A stretch of 64,000 bases of DNA from Desulfosporosinus sp. (GCA_003513495.1 DOPM01000020.1:281977-345976); one strand, 5' to 3'. Positions 46,601 through 55,071 are shown, counted from the first letter of the stretch. Program-made: numbers and translations. Notes: generated by a model not told the origin, from the sequence alone.

Positions 46601-47056
46601 TTGCCATCCGGCGCAACTTCATACACTGATCCTATCGGCAACACGGATAACACTTACTACTACCGAGTGTTTGCCTCCAACACTGTCGGTGATACTACCA
46701 CTCCTGGCTTCCCAACGATGACGGTAGACTCTGATTTTTCCAACGTTGTGCGGGGTGGTCAAAATCCTCCCCAGCCACCAGCTGCTCCGACAAACTTAAT
46801 TGCATGGCTGCAAAGAGGGCGAGTTCGTCTGAGCTGGCGGGACAATGCCAAAGTCCAGGTCGGTTTTGTAGTCGAACGCTCTGATAATGGGGGACCTTAC
46901 TTCGTGCTCGTCATTATTGGACCGATATATAACAACGGTTACGTCGATTACACTGATAGAACTGCCATACCTGGTAATCGCTGCACCTACCGAGTCGCGG
47001 CCATGAATGAAGCAGGATTGTCAGCATACTCGAATACGGCAAGCGTGAATCTGTAA
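43685..47056 (+). CDS. large multicopper oxidase with two fibronectin III domains
   Basis: A 1123-aa protein. All four copper motifs are present: HLHGNN (about residue 198), FYHDHSYG (about 262), HTIHTHLF (about 789) and the type 1/3 block YHCHILAHEEMDMM (about 900), with Met as axial ligand. Two FN3 domains follow (about 918-1025 and 1032-1123; PTNLIGN and PTNLIAW openings). There is no signal peptide, as in the spore-coat laccase CotA. Relatives oxidise Mn(II), phenols or bilirubin. GGGAGGAG precedes the ATG at 43685. The oxygen-dependent chemistry is unexpected in an anaerobe; a spore-surface role is plausible but unproven. Confidence 0.88.
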   Translation: MQTNESFKRAALVVDPNTGYLVPNYFGTANWAYTPPVRKFIDAMPGMGSNGANALGQYIPVAVADTITYPGSDYYEIAVIEFKEQMHTDLPPTTLRGYVQLSTSVVPGAQITLTNNGNLIFKGDGTQAYGVDAPHYMGPAIIATRDVPVRIKFYNLLPIGTGGDLFIPVDTTVMGAGHGPLGHAAMPMNYTQNRANVHLHGNNTVWISDGTPHQWITPAGEDTPYPQGVSVVNVPDMENVDNPRDGMQTLYYTNAQSARLMFYHDHSYGITRLNVYVGEAAAYLLTDQVEQDLINGTNESGVNPGMEKILPDLGIPLVIQDKTFVDSNTILNTDPTWTWGTTAGTPNTGDLWYPHVYSPAQNPWDLTGTNPFGRWMYGPWFWPPTTNIKHGPVPNPYYDPVTAPEQPPMMPDMPYPSMPGEAFMDTPLVNGTAYPYLEVEPKSYRFRILNAADDRFFNLQMYVADSAGYISPDTGYATEVKMVSACGTPGLPADWPSGVPDPALKGPDWIQIGTESGFLPAPVVIPSQPITWNLNATTFNAGNVDQHSLLIGTAERVDVIVDFSQYAGQTLILYNDAPAAFPASDPRYDYYTGNPDQTAEGGAPSTQPGYGPNIRTIMQIRVVASSPAPAFDIAALEAVFTKTDTKRGVFEVTHDPIIIPQAAYNSAYNVTNFPSDAESAYVQLEDFSKTFRPIDSNGLLQPPVTLSIEPKALQDEMGEVYDTQYGRMSGMLGLEFPVTSSNFNQFVVYGYASPPVEIVRGTANLNATPIGSLMDGTQIWKITHNGVDTHTIHTHLFSAQLINRVAWDGAMLPPDLNELGWKETFRVNPLEHTVIALRPTIPTDSQVPFDVPNSVRLIDPTMPVGTLLTPPPPAGWFDPLGNPINQVTNHLVNFGWEYVYHCHILAHEEMDMMHAMVFAVPPKAPTNLIGNLFGSDFNKRVVLTWINNSKNETSITVERTVNSAGQWTTLVMLPSGATSYTDPIGNTDNTYYYRVFASNTVGDTTTPGFPTMTVDSDFSNVVRGGQNPPQPPAAPTNLIAWLQRGRVRLSWRDNAKVQVGFVVERSDNGGPYFVLVIIGPIYNNGYVDYTDRTAIPGNRCTYRVAAMNEAGLSAYSNTASVNL

Positions 47057-47100
47057 CCCTCAGGATGTCGTGGGTTGTGGATCCCTCCGAGTTAACAATA

Positions 47101-47136
47101 GGGTATTGTCTCTAAAAATTATTAAAGACAATACCC
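47101..47136. repeat. R1-type hairpin, stand-alone
   Basis: GGGTATTGTCT pairs with AGACAATACCC across about 14 nt. The same arm sequence occurs in the R1 copies. It may act as terminator of the multicopper oxidase gene and may be the inverted repeat of the adjacent transposase remnant. Confidence 0.7.
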
Positions 47137-47191
47137 GTACTTTATTCTTTACGTACACTTTCTAAGCCCTGATGTTAAAGCTTAGAAAACT

Positions 47192-47500
47192 ATGTCTATA
47201 CTATTTCGCTTAAGATTGTCTTCGTATAGAATCGGAACACCACCAACGATAGTCTTTACTCGTTATCTCATCCTTAAGTGGGAACGCAGACAAAATAACG
47301 ATGAACGCTCACTAGGAGGATTGTTTTACCTTTTTGTAGATGAGGTAATGGATTTAGACTTAAAAACAGCCTTGCGCCAATTGATGGCATTTGTACTCGA
47401 TCTACTACCGAACAAACCGAAGAATTACGAATCACTAAGTCAACTACACAACTGGATCAGTGCCCAGTTAAATCAAGGCTTTATTCGCACAACCGCGGTA
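47192..47500 (+). mobile_element. IS4-type transposase C-terminal remnant
   Basis: The frame contains RYLILKWERRQNNDERSLGG and LFYLFVDEVMDLDLKTALRQL, resembling the C-terminal end of IS4-family (DDE) transposases. No catalytic core is present. It lies next to the GGGTATTGTCT hairpin, suggesting a decayed insertion sequence. The ORF continues to 47617 without further similarity. Confidence 0.55.
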
Positions 47501-47594
47501 CGGAAGTTGAGTTGTTGTGTTAAAATATCAGTGGTTATTTTATACCGTATACTCCGTTTATCCTGTGATACAAAAAGAGTAAGAGGGGATCAAT

Positions 47595-48272
47595 ATGTTT
47601 CCTATATTGGTAGTTGAAGACGACAAAAATACCCGTAAATTTATGGGCGCGGTGCTTAAGGCAAACGGGTATCTGCCGCTTCTCGCTGAAGACGGGAGGG
47701 AAGCGTTAAAGGTACTGGATCAACATCATGTAGACCTGATAATTGTGGATATCATGATGCCGAACATGGACGGATACGAGCTAACAAAAGAACTGCGAGA
47801 CAGTAATTATAAGCTTCCCATCTTAATGGTGACCGCTAAGCAGTTGCCGGAGGACAAACGGCAGGGTTTTCTTGTGGGAACTGACGACTATATCACAAAA
47901 CCCTTTGACGAAGAAGAAATGCTTTTGCGCATCAAAGCCCTCCTCCGACGGGCGCAGATCGTGAGTGCCCATAAAATTACCATGGGCGATGTCACGCTGG
48001 ATTTCGATGGATTAACTGTGAGCCGCGGCAAGGAGGTTCAGACGCTGCCTCCGAAAGAATTTTATCTTCTTTATAAATTACTTTCCTATCCGGGCAAAAT
48101 TTTCACCCGGATTCAGCTGATGGACGAAATATGGGGCATTGAAACAGAAAGCTCCGATAATACGGTAAACGTACACATTAACAGGCTTCGCAATCGGTTT
48201 GAAGCATTTTCGGAATTTGAGATTGTCACGGTGCGAGGGCTTGGCTATAAGGCGGTGATAAAAGCTGATTAA
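47595..48272 (+). CDS. OmpR-family response regulator
   Basis: A 225-aa regulator: receiver with acidic pocket VVEDDKNTRK and phospho-aspartate in DLIIVDIMMPNMDGYE, the K of TDDYITKPFDE, and a C-terminal winged helix (PPKEFYLLYKLLSYPGKIFTR, NTVNVHINRLRNRF, TVRGLGYKAV). AGAGGGG precedes the ATG. It is paired with the kinase gene downstream and convergent with an exporter operon it may control. Confidence 0.92.
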   Translation: MFPILVVEDDKNTRKFMGAVLKANGYLPLLAEDGREALKVLDQHHVDLIIVDIMMPNMDGYELTKELRDSNYKLPILMVTAKQLPEDKRQGFLVGTDDYITKPFDEEEMLLRIKALLRRAQIVSAHKITMGDVTLDFDGLTVSRGKEVQTLPPKEFYLLYKLLSYPGKIFTRIQLMDEIWGIETESSDNTVNVHINRLRNRFEAFSEFEIVTVRGLGYKAVIKAD

Positions 48273-48303
48273 ACATTTTTTTCCCCGCTTCAATATATTT
48301 TTT

Positions 48304-49347
48304 GTGTTTTCCTTCTATATCTTTAATATTCTGTGGTTTAACGTAGGACTTTCCGGAGTCATCATCTATTGGTTGTTGAGAGTGGGGTTTCTAAGCGAGA
48401 ACTTTTATGAAAACCCAGCTGTAGGGATTAGTATTTTGCTCTTTATTAGTACAATTATCGGTTTAATTGTTACAAGAGTCGCCGGCAAACTGATGCTTAA
48501 CCCTATCTGTGAAATGCTTGCTTCCATGAAAAAACTGGCCGGTGGTGATTTTAATGTCCGTATCGGTAATTCAGGACTGCTTCGCCCGAAGGAGCTCAGA
48601 GATTTTTCAGAAGAGTTCAACGCCATGGCTAAGGAACTGGGCAGTATTGAGATACTCCGATCGGACTTTGTCAACAACTTTTCTCATGAGTTTAAGACCC
48701 CCATCGTATCCCTGCGTGGTTTTGCGAAGCTCTTAAAGAAAGGTAATCTCTCTAATGATGAACGGCAGGAGTATTTAGACATTATTATCAGCGAATCAGA
48801 CCGACTGGCAGCGCTGGCCACTAACGTACTCAACCTGTCAAAAATAGAGAACCGGACCTCTTTTTCCGGACACAGCTTATTTAACCTCAGCGAACAAATC
48901 CGCAGAACTATCTTAATAACGGAATTAAAATGGTCCGAAAAAAGACTAGAATTGGAAGTGGATATTAAGGAAGATATTTATTTTCTCGGCAACCCTGAGC
49001 TATTGAGTCAGGTCTGGGTCAACTTGCTGGACAACGCTGTGAAATTTTCGTACCAAAGCGGGAAGTTAAGAATCAGATTGTTGAATTATAACGATTGCGT
49101 TGTATTCAAGGTTGAGGATTTTGGCTGCGGAATGGACGAGGAAATAAAAGCGCATATCTTTGATAAATTCTATCAGGGAGATAGATCTCGCTCCACCGAA
49201 GGCAACGGCCTTGGAATGACAGTGGTAAAGAAAATTGTCTCTCTGCATAAGGGAGAGATTTTAGTGGAAAGTCGGCCTAGTCAAGGAACCATTGTCACAA
49301 TCACCTTACCCAAGCAGGCAAATGAGAAACAAAAACCGCTGCTGTAA
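48304..49347 (+). CDS. sensor histidine kinase
   Basis: A kinase of at least 347 aa: two membrane segments (about 2-24 and 38-58), HAMP, phospho-acceptor H in SDFVNNFSHEFKTPIVSLRGF, and ATPase boxes NLLDNAVKFSY, EDFGCGM and GNGLGMTVVKKI. The GTG at 48304 has no clear ribosome site. The open frame extends upstream through IKHFFPRFNIFFV to a CTG that overlaps the end of the regulator gene, so translation probably begins earlier, by coupling. Confidence 0.88.
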   Translation: MFSFYIFNILWFNVGLSGVIIYWLLRVGFLSENFYENPAVGISILLFISTIIGLIVTRVAGKLMLNPICEMLASMKKLAGGDFNVRIGNSGLLRPKELRDFSEEFNAMAKELGSIEILRSDFVNNFSHEFKTPIVSLRGFAKLLKKGNLSNDERQEYLDIIISESDRLAALATNVLNLSKIENRTSFSGHSLFNLSEQIRRTILITELKWSEKRLELEVDIKEDIYFLGNPELLSQVWVNLLDNAVKFSYQSGKLRIRLLNYNDCVVFKVEDFGCGMDEEIKAHIFDKFYQGDRSRSTEGNGLGMTVVKKIVSLHKGEILVESRPSQGTIVTITLPKQANEKQKPLL

Positions 49348-49416
49348 CCTAACTTTCAATGAAATTGAAGCCATTATGTCACACCGATTTCGCATATGAT
49401 GCCACAGATTGTAAAA

Positions 49417-49450
49417 AACTCCTGCAGTCTTCTCATGGAAAGCAGGAGTT
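49417..49450. terminator. bidirectional terminator between converging operons
   Basis: AACTCCTGC pairs with GCAGGAGTT across about 16 nt, flanked by A-rich sequence on the left and TTTTTAAAG shortly to the right. Confidence 0.6.
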
Positions 49451-49473
49451 CATGCTTTTTAAAGGGGAAACCA

Positions 49474-50610
49474 TCATTCCTCAAGCAGTGTTAGCCTTGC
49501 CTTTGAATTTCTCCATGCGCAGATGGCAAGACCGATTGCCAGCCAGACCAGTCCGAACAAAATGCAGCTTCCCATAGCGGGCAAGGTTTCAGCCCAGCCT
49601 GCATTTTTCAGATGCAACGCCTTGAAGGGCATGACCACGTGAGCAAAGGGCCACAACAGCCTCACCAATGTGGAAAATCCTTGCGGCATCACAAAATTTG
49701 GCCAAACCATTCCGGATGTGAGCATGATCAATACGCCGACGGTAGTGAACAATTCAAAGATGTAGAGCTTTGCACTGCCACGAGTGAAAAGCGAAATGAC
49801 AAAAGTGGCGGCACATAGCGCAAAGGTATAAGATACCATTAGCACAAAATGTAAAGGAAAGTTCCATGAGAAAGGAATATGAAACAGCAAAGAACCAATC
49901 AAAAGTGCGATATACGTAAAAACAGAGATAAAGATGCACATACATAAGATTCGAAAATACATGAAATTGTTTCCCCTTAGCTGCAAACGACCGCTTTCTC
50001 TCTCTTCCCAAAATAATGGCAAAAGGAAGAAGCACAAAAATTGCATTTGAATCATATAGGGAAGGACCATGTATATCAGATTATACATAAAGCTGCCGCG
50101 AGGATCATACAAGTTCCTTTCTACGACGGTAAAGCTTCCCATCATTTGAGAAATCCTCTGGTCAGGAATCCCCATACTTTGCAGAGCCTGCACCTGAATG
50201 CCTGCATTCAGTGTCATGAAGATACTTGCTGCATACCCTTGAGCCGCACCGGAATTCGTAGTGTTTGTCCCGTTCAGCAGAAGCATTGCGCGGGAGCCGT
50301 CACCTAGCGCCACACTTTTTCCATAACTTGCTGGAAGAAGGAGACCGGCAACGGCCTTTTTTTCATACACGGCATTTTGCAGTTCCTCTTCGGAATCAAC
50401 GTAAAGAGTCACATTAAATCCAGAATGATTTTCGAAATCAGAAACGATCTGTCTGGAGATGGACGAGTCATCCAGGTTTGCGATGGCCAGCGGGATGCTT
50501 TCAATTTGAAGACCGGAGGCGATAAAACAAATCAGCATGGTTGCGATGATTGGGCCCACCGCTAGGGTTCCGATCACATGCTTATCTTTCTTCAACCAGC
50601 GTTTCAGCAT
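49474..50610 (-). CDS. ABC-2 type exporter permease (second subunit)
   Basis: A 378-aa ABC-2/YhgE-like membrane protein. One N-terminal membrane segment is followed by a large extracytoplasmic domain (LDDSSISRQIVSDFENHSGF) and five C-terminal segments, ending near LAICAWRNSKARL. It overlaps the first permease gene by 29 bp. No ATPase gene is linked. Export of a drug or lipid-like compound is likely. Confidence 0.82.
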   Translation of the reverse strand: MLKRWLKKDKHVIGTLAVGPIIATMLICFIASGLQIESIPLAIANLDDSSISRQIVSDFENHSGFNVTLYVDSEEELQNAVYEKKAVAGLLLPASYGKSVALGDGSRAMLLLNGTNTTNSGAAQGYAASIFMTLNAGIQVQALQSMGIPDQRISQMMGSFTVVERNLYDPRGSFMYNLIYMVLPYMIQMQFLCFFLLPLFWEERESGRLQLRGNNFMYFRILCMCIFISVFTYIALLIGSLLFHIPFSWNFPLHFVLMVSYTFALCAATFVISLFTRGSAKLYIFELFTTVGVLIMLTSGMVWPNFVMPQGFSTLVRLLWPFAHVVMPFKALHLKNAGWAETLPAMGSCILFGLVWLAIGLAICAWRNSKARLTLLEE

Positions 50611-51748
50611 CGTATACCTCCTTTTTCCGTATCAGTAATTGCTGTTTATTTCCCTTGCCCCTGAATATTCCAATTCTGTTTCTCGAAACCCCTAAAACAA
50701 GAAACCCGATCCATAATAGGATGAGGAATCCAATAATCCATCGGATGTCAGGCAGCACATCTTTCAATCCGTATCCCATGAGCATGATATCTCTCAACGG
50801 TATACCATAGTGGACAAATGGAATAAACCCACCGATAGTCTGAAGAACTTGGGGCATGGAAGTCAAAGGATAAGAATACCCGGAAAGAATCATCATCATC
50901 ATCAGAATGGGAATCATCTCCACCGCGGCCTGTTTATCCTTCTTCAACAGGCGCACGAAAATACCTAGTCCCGCGATGCCGGTGAGATAAAGGAATATCA
51001 ATATAAATGCCGCTAATTTGCTTCCATGGAAGGGAAAGTGGAACAACGTCACTTGAAGGATGGTTACAACGGCAGCGGAAAACGTTCCCAAGAAACCGCA
51101 AATGACCGAATTCCTGATGGCAATGTGCGGTTTAAATGCATCTTGCCTTCTGGTGATTTCCAGCGCCAGGATGAATACGGTGACCTGAATCATGCTCAAT
51201 AGTGAACCATGCATGGAAAACATCATGGAACTTTTGCCGGGATTGATTAACTGAGTTGTAAATCCGAGGGGCTGAATCATCGCTGCGGATTCTACAGGGG
51301 ACATCTTCAGCGCGCCCTGCAGGGCAGAGGAAAGGCTCCCCATGTTCAATGTGCTCAGAATTTCGGTTATTTTTCCTTTCGCCGTTCCCGCTGCGGATAG
51401 TTGCGAGTTGTCATAAATCATGAGGATTGGGGTATTATTTCCTATCATCATGTCGTTTGCAAAGCGATTCGGGATAATGATTGCAGCCGCTATTTTCCCG
51501 CTCTGAATGCTTTCCTCTATCTCAGCATCCGTTTCTGCATAGACCTTAATATCAAAGGTATCGTTTTCATCTATCTTCTGTACTAAAGTCCGGCTTAAAC
51601 TGGAGTTGTCATAATCGAGAACACCGAAGGGGACCTTTTCAAGCACCTGATCGCCAAATTGGTACCCGAGGACGAGCATGGAGAACGACGGGAGTAGAAG
51701 CACAAACAGCAAGGGTATAAGAACGGTTTTATATCCCTTTAGATTCAT
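50582..51748 (-). CDS. ABC-2 type exporter permease (first subunit)
   Basis: A 388-aa paralogue with the same layout: an N-terminal membrane segment (TVLIPLLFVLLLPSFSML), an extracytoplasmic domain with LDYDNSSLSRTLVQKI and IMIYDNSQLS-like repeats, and five or six C-terminal segments. It overlaps the HlyD-type gene by 20 bp, indicating tight coupling. Confidence 0.82.
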   Translation of the reverse strand: MNLKGYKTVLIPLLFVLLLPSFSMLVLGYQFGDQVLEKVPFGVLDYDNSSLSRTLVQKIDENDTFDIKVYAETDAEIEESIQSGKIAAAIIIPNRFANDMMIGNNTPILMIYDNSQLSAAGTAKGKITEILSTLNMGSLSSALQGALKMSPVESAAMIQPLGFTTQLINPGKSSMMFSMHGSLLSMIQVTVFILALEITRRQDAFKPHIAIRNSVICGFLGTFSAAVVTILQVTLFHFPFHGSKLAAFILIFLYLTGIAGLGIFVRLLKKDKQAAVEMIPILMMMMILSGYSYPLTSMPQVLQTIGGFIPFVHYGIPLRDIMLMGYGLKDVLPDIRWIIGFLILLWIGFLVLGVSRNRIGIFRGKGNKQQLLIRKKEVYDAETLVEER

Positions 51749-52817
51749 TAACCGCCACCTCGCTCTTGAAGGTTACAAATACGGTCATACCGGCATAGAG
51801 CGGGATATCAGCCTCATCAACTTCCACCTTTACCCCGTAGGCCTTGATGTCAAAGCTTCCATTTTCATTGGTAGCACGTTTGACCGCAAAATCGGCGCTT
51901 TTATTTATTGAGACGACTTTTCCCGTAAGATTTTTGTCTTTATAAGCACCAAATCGGATGTTTACTTCCTGACCGGTTTTGACTTTTGAGATATCCGTTT
52001 CCTTTATGTTGCATTCAATCCAGGGTTTACTGTCATTTACAATGGTTGCAGCTTTTGAACCAGCTGAAACTACTTCACCCTCTTTGAGGTTCAGCTGGTT
52101 CAACACTCCATCCACTGGAGAAAGGATCTTGGTTTTTGCCAGCTGTAGTTCAATTTCGGCGGAGGAATATTGAGCGTTTTTCAGTTGCCCTTTTAAAGAG
52201 TCAATGGATGCAGCTGCTGCACTAACGCTTGCCTGAACCGCTTTCAGTTCGCTAGCCTTTGCTCCTTTAACGGATATTTCGTATTGTGCTTTTTTTATAT
52301 CTCTGTCAGAAACTGCCGACTCGTATTCCACTTGACTTATAGCGCCCTCCTGATACAGAATTTTCATCCTCTGACAATTGGCTTCTGCCAAATCATACTT
52401 TGATTTTAGCTGGACGATTTCTTCAGGCCTCGCACCTTCCTGAATTTGCGTGAGTTTAGCTTCGGCTCCTGCCAGATTTGCTTGCGCACTGCGAATTTGC
52501 CCCTGTATCGTTTCAATTCCCGCTTCGGCCTGTGCTCTTTTGATTTGCAGCCCTTCATCATCAATGATCCCAAGCACTTGACCCTTTTTGACAGTATCTC
52601 CTTTGGACACATTTACGGCTTTCACTTCTCCTGAAAGCTGGACCGACAGGTTCGTCTCCGTCATTTCCAATACAGATTGCACTTCTAAGGTTGCTGAAGC
52701 TCTTGTAGCTCCTTCACTTTTATCTAATTGTCCAAGTAGAATGAAAAACACTATCGCAATAGCAACAATTATGATTGTAATGACGAATCCTCGCCTTACC
52801 TTTCTGGAAATTTGCAT
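51729..52817 (-). CDS. HlyD-family membrane fusion/adaptor protein
   Basis: A 362-aa adaptor: one N-terminal membrane anchor (FVITIIIVAIAIVFFILLGQ), a lipoyl half (VKKGQVLGIIDDEG), a long coiled-coil hairpin (about 90-210) and a beta-barrel (SPVDGVLNQLNLKEGEVV). I chose the ATG at 52817, with GGAGG 7 nt upstream, over one 7 codons earlier. It is first gene of the three-gene exporter operon. A Fur-like box lies about 85 bp upstream. Part of its 5' end is duplicated at 56336-56450. Confidence 0.88.
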   Translation of the reverse strand: MQISRKVRRGFVITIIIVAIAIVFFILLGQLDKSEGATRASATLEVQSVLEMTETNLSVQLSGEVKAVNVSKGDTVKKGQVLGIIDDEGLQIKRAQAEAGIETIQGQIRSAQANLAGAEAKLTQIQEGARPEEIVQLKSKYDLAEANCQRMKILYQEGAISQVEYESAVSDRDIKKAQYEISVKGAKASELKAVQASVSAAAASIDSLKGQLKNAQYSSAEIELQLAKTKILSPVDGVLNQLNLKEGEVVSAGSKAATIVNDSKPWIECNIKETDISKVKTGQEVNIRFGAYKDKNLTGKVVSINKSADFAVKRATNENGSFDIKAYGVKVEVDEADIPLYAGMTVFVTFKSEVAVNESKGI

Positions 52818-52901
52818 TGTTGTACCTCCAAATATCATTTATCTTATATCATATTGTAGGTACATAAACTGAACATAAACAAACTTATAGTTTACCCAAT
52901 A

Positions 52902-52920
52902 GATGATAAAAATTATCATC
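52902..52920. promoter_or_regulatory. Fur-like box upstream of the exporter operon
   Basis: The inverted repeat GATGATAA-AAA-TTATCATC. Its inner 15 bp, TGATAAAAATTATCA, differ by one base from the 7-1-7 Fur consensus TGATAAT-N-ATTATCA. Confidence 0.5.
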
Positions 52921-53079
52921 CATTCTCAATTATTACCTCTTAAGATGACATATAGTTCTAAGGAAAGGTTATACACTTATTACTTGAAGCACTTAGGCAG
53001 GCCATTAATCAAGATACAAACCATTTATCACCTTCTATAGACCGGTGATTTTTATGTACCAAAATGTAAAAAAACAATA

Positions 53080-53365
53080 AAAGATGGGTTCTATCTCCAA
53101 AATACTAAAGGGATAATAACCATCTTTTATTTTATACAAAGTCTTAAAACTTCGAAATATAGTGTCTTCGGAATTTGGACCTTAGCCTTATTTTTATTGC
53201 CCCTTGTTCCTCACAGCGGCCTGGGCGGCAGCTATCAAAACAGACCAATCACTGTCTTTTACTATTATGGTACACTTCTTAATACAGTCTGCAAGGTTCC
53301 ATATATTTTAAATAATATACTGAGTTTTTCTTGAGCAGATCTTCCAAGGCTTACATCAGCCACCC
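53080..53365 (-). repeat. R1 repeat, copy 3
   Basis: A hairpin AAAAGATGG...CCATCTTTT (53080-53130) carrying an R1-like inner arm is followed by a block at 53205-53365 about 88 percent identical by eye to 34540-34705. It reads IAAAQAAVRNKGQ on the minus strand and its far end reaches the stop of the toxin gene. Confidence 0.65.
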
Positions 53366-53662
53366 ATAGTTCTGTCGAGTATCTACAACTGCATCCACAT
53401 ACACCGTACTTTCCTTGATCTGATAAACCAGTAGATACCGTTTTTCCAGCAAGAGCTTTCGGTATTTTCCTGACGATATCAGCGGATCTGTCAGCCATGG
53501 ATTCCTTTCTGGAAACTCTTCCAGTGCCTTTTCCTGAAAGGCTTCAATTAGCCGCATGGCTGCAGACTCACTGACTTGTGCCAGAAACCGTACATGGGAT
53601 AAGAGCATTAGAGTGGCCTCATCGGAAATGACTACGGTATGCCGTTTATTTTCGCTGTCCAT
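53351..53662 (-). CDS. RelE/ParE-type toxin
   Basis: A 103-aa protein of the RelE/ParE plasmid-stabilisation fold. The core is FLAQVSESAAMRLIEAFQ, then SSGKYRKLLLEKRYLLVYQIKESTVYVDAVVDTRQNYGW, with the expected basic residues on the central strand. RelE types cleave mRNA on the ribosome and ParE types poison gyrase; which applies is undecided. It overlaps the antitoxin gene by 17 bp. Confidence 0.82.
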   Translation of the reverse strand: MDSENKRHTVVISDEATLMLLSHVRFLAQVSESAAMRLIEAFQEKALEEFPERNPWLTDPLISSGKYRKLLLEKRYLLVYQIKESTVYVDAVVDTRQNYGWLM

Positions 53663-53933
53663 CTAGTACCTCCCTGACGGCAGCTTTCATCATAGCAGAG
53701 ACCTCATCAATGGAATGACCGGACTTTCCGTTCAGCCTGCTTTCCTGAGCATTAACCAAACTTTCCCTCAGCCGAAGCATGCTCTCCCTTCTCGCAAAGG
53801 TCTCTATGTCCATTACTACAAGATCACCCTCGCCATTTTTTGTAAGATAAACCGGTTCTCCAGACCGCTTGCAAAGTTCGGAAATTTCATTGTAATTTTT
53901 GCGGATTGCCGCGGATGGCTTTATATTAATCAT
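53646..53933 (-). CDS. Phd/YefM-type antitoxin
   Basis: A 95-aa antitoxin. N-terminal DNA-binding part MINIKPSAAIRKNYNEISELCKR and EPVYLTKNGEGDLVVMDIETF are typical of Phd/YefM. The C-terminal tail (SIDEVSAMMKAAV) would wrap the toxin. AGAGGTG precedes the ATG at 53933. Confidence 0.85.
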   Translation of the reverse strand: MINIKPSAAIRKNYNEISELCKRSGEPVYLTKNGEGDLVVMDIETFARRESMLRLRESLVNAQESRLNGKSGHSIDEVSAMMKAAVREVLDGQRK

Positions 53934-54066
53934 AAAAATCACCTCTTTCGGTATCATAATAATATGCTAATTGTATGCTTATTGTACTATCCCCATGCTA
54001 ATTGTCTATGACAAACCCAAGCTATTTCACCTGTACTCTCCATCACGACATAGGAGCAGTAAAAAT

Positions 54067-54104
54067 AAGGTACTGCCTCCTATGTACTAAGACACAATAC
54101 CCAT
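54067..54104. repeat. R1-type hairpin, stand-alone copy
   Basis: GGTACTGCCTC and its partner CACAATACC match the arms of the other R1 hairpins. The remnant block is absent here. Confidence 0.5.
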
Positions 54105-54116
54105 TATTAATAAGAA

Positions 54117-54160
54117 CAAAAAACACCGATTCTTTCATATCTTATATAGAATCGGTGTTT
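54117..54160 (-). terminator. terminator of the DUF2200 gene
   Basis: On the minus strand AAACACCGATTCT pairs with AGAATCGGTGTTT across about 14 nt, followed by TTTTGTTC. Confidence 0.85.
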
Positions 54161-54165
54161 CTCCG

Positions 54166-54516
54166 TTATTTCCGCAAAATCTTATCCATCGATTTTCCCT
54201 TTGCTAACTCATCGATCAATTTATCCAGATAGCGAATTTCCTGCATAGTTTGTTCTTCGATGTCTTCCACTCGGACACCGCAGACCACACCTTTGATCAA
54301 AGCCCGCAAAGGATTCAGTTGGGGAGCTCCCGCAAAGAAGGTCTCAAAGTCTGTCTGTTTTTCAAGCTGCGCTTCTAACTCTTCCTGGCTATATCCTGTT
54401 AACCAACGGATGATTTCATCGACTTCTGTTTTCGTCCGTCCTTTTTTCTCCGCCTTCGTAACATAATAGGGATAGACCCTTGCGACACTCATTGTATAGA
54501 TATGATGTTTGGCCAT
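54166..54516 (-). CDS. DUF2200 family protein
   Basis: A 116-aa protein beginning MAKHHIYTMSVARVYPYYV, with KAEKKGRTKTEVDEIIRWLTGYS, a block I associate with DUF2200. The function is unknown. The start at 54516 has GAGGGTG upstream; the frame is open 21 codons further, without a ribosome site. Confidence 0.8.
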   Translation of the reverse strand: MAKHHIYTMSVARVYPYYVTKAEKKGRTKTEVDEIIRWLTGYSQEELEAQLEKQTDFETFFAGAPQLNPLRALIKGVVCGVRVEDIEEQTMQEIRYLDKLIDELAKGKSMDKILRK

Positions 54517-54590
54517 GATACACCCTCGCTTATAGTTTTTTTTATTGTCTGCCACTCCCGTTACTCCAATCTGAGACATGTCACCGTCGG

Positions 54591-54681
54591 ACAGCCAGAC
54601 TCACACTCCTACATGGGCGTTATACCATGTAGCTACATTTATGGTTTCACCTAATGGGTTACCGATGCATTGTGCCTCATA
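54591..54681. repeat. R2 dispersed repeat, copy 2
   Basis: Second copy of the 90-bp element at 26679-26768. Here the central stem is perfect: CTACATGG (54609-54616), loop GCGTTATA, CCATGTAG (54625-54632). Confidence 0.7.
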
Positions 54682-54744
54682 TCTTTTCTGGGTTACTGAG
54701 CCCAACCCCAGATAAACAAACACCGAACTAAAAAAGTCCAGTGC

Positions 54745-55071
54745 TTATTCCAGTAATACTAATATCTTAGTTTTAAGATGAGGCAACTCGTTCTGTACCA
54801 CATTCCAAACAATTTTTAGACTAATTCCCATGTAATCATGTATTAACACATCGCGTAGTCCAGCCATTTGTCTCCATGGAATCTCTGGGTGCTGATCTTT
54901 GGTTCCTTGTGATACTTTCTTTGAGGCCTCTCCGACTATTTCGAGATTCCGAATAACTGCATCCTGAATTAGGTCTGAACTCATGAATTCTTGTTTACCA
55001 GAGGTGGTATATGTTTCAATCTTCACGATGCACTCTAGGATGTTTTGAAGAAATACCTTGTCGTCTTTCAT
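54745..55071 (-). CDS. hepT: HepT-like toxin (HEPN domain)
   Basis: A 108-aa HEPN-family RNase toxin (DUF86). The catalytic RX4HXY motif is R-DVLI-HDY near residue 84, preceded by PEIPWRQMAGL. It overlaps the MntA gene by 4 bp, the standard order reversed within one transcript. Confidence 0.88.
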   Translation of the reverse strand: MKDDKVFLQNILECIVKIETYTTSGKQEFMSSDLIQDAVIRNLEIVGEASKKVSQGTKDQHPEIPWRQMAGLRDVLIHDYMGISLKIVWNVVQNELPHLKTKILVLLE

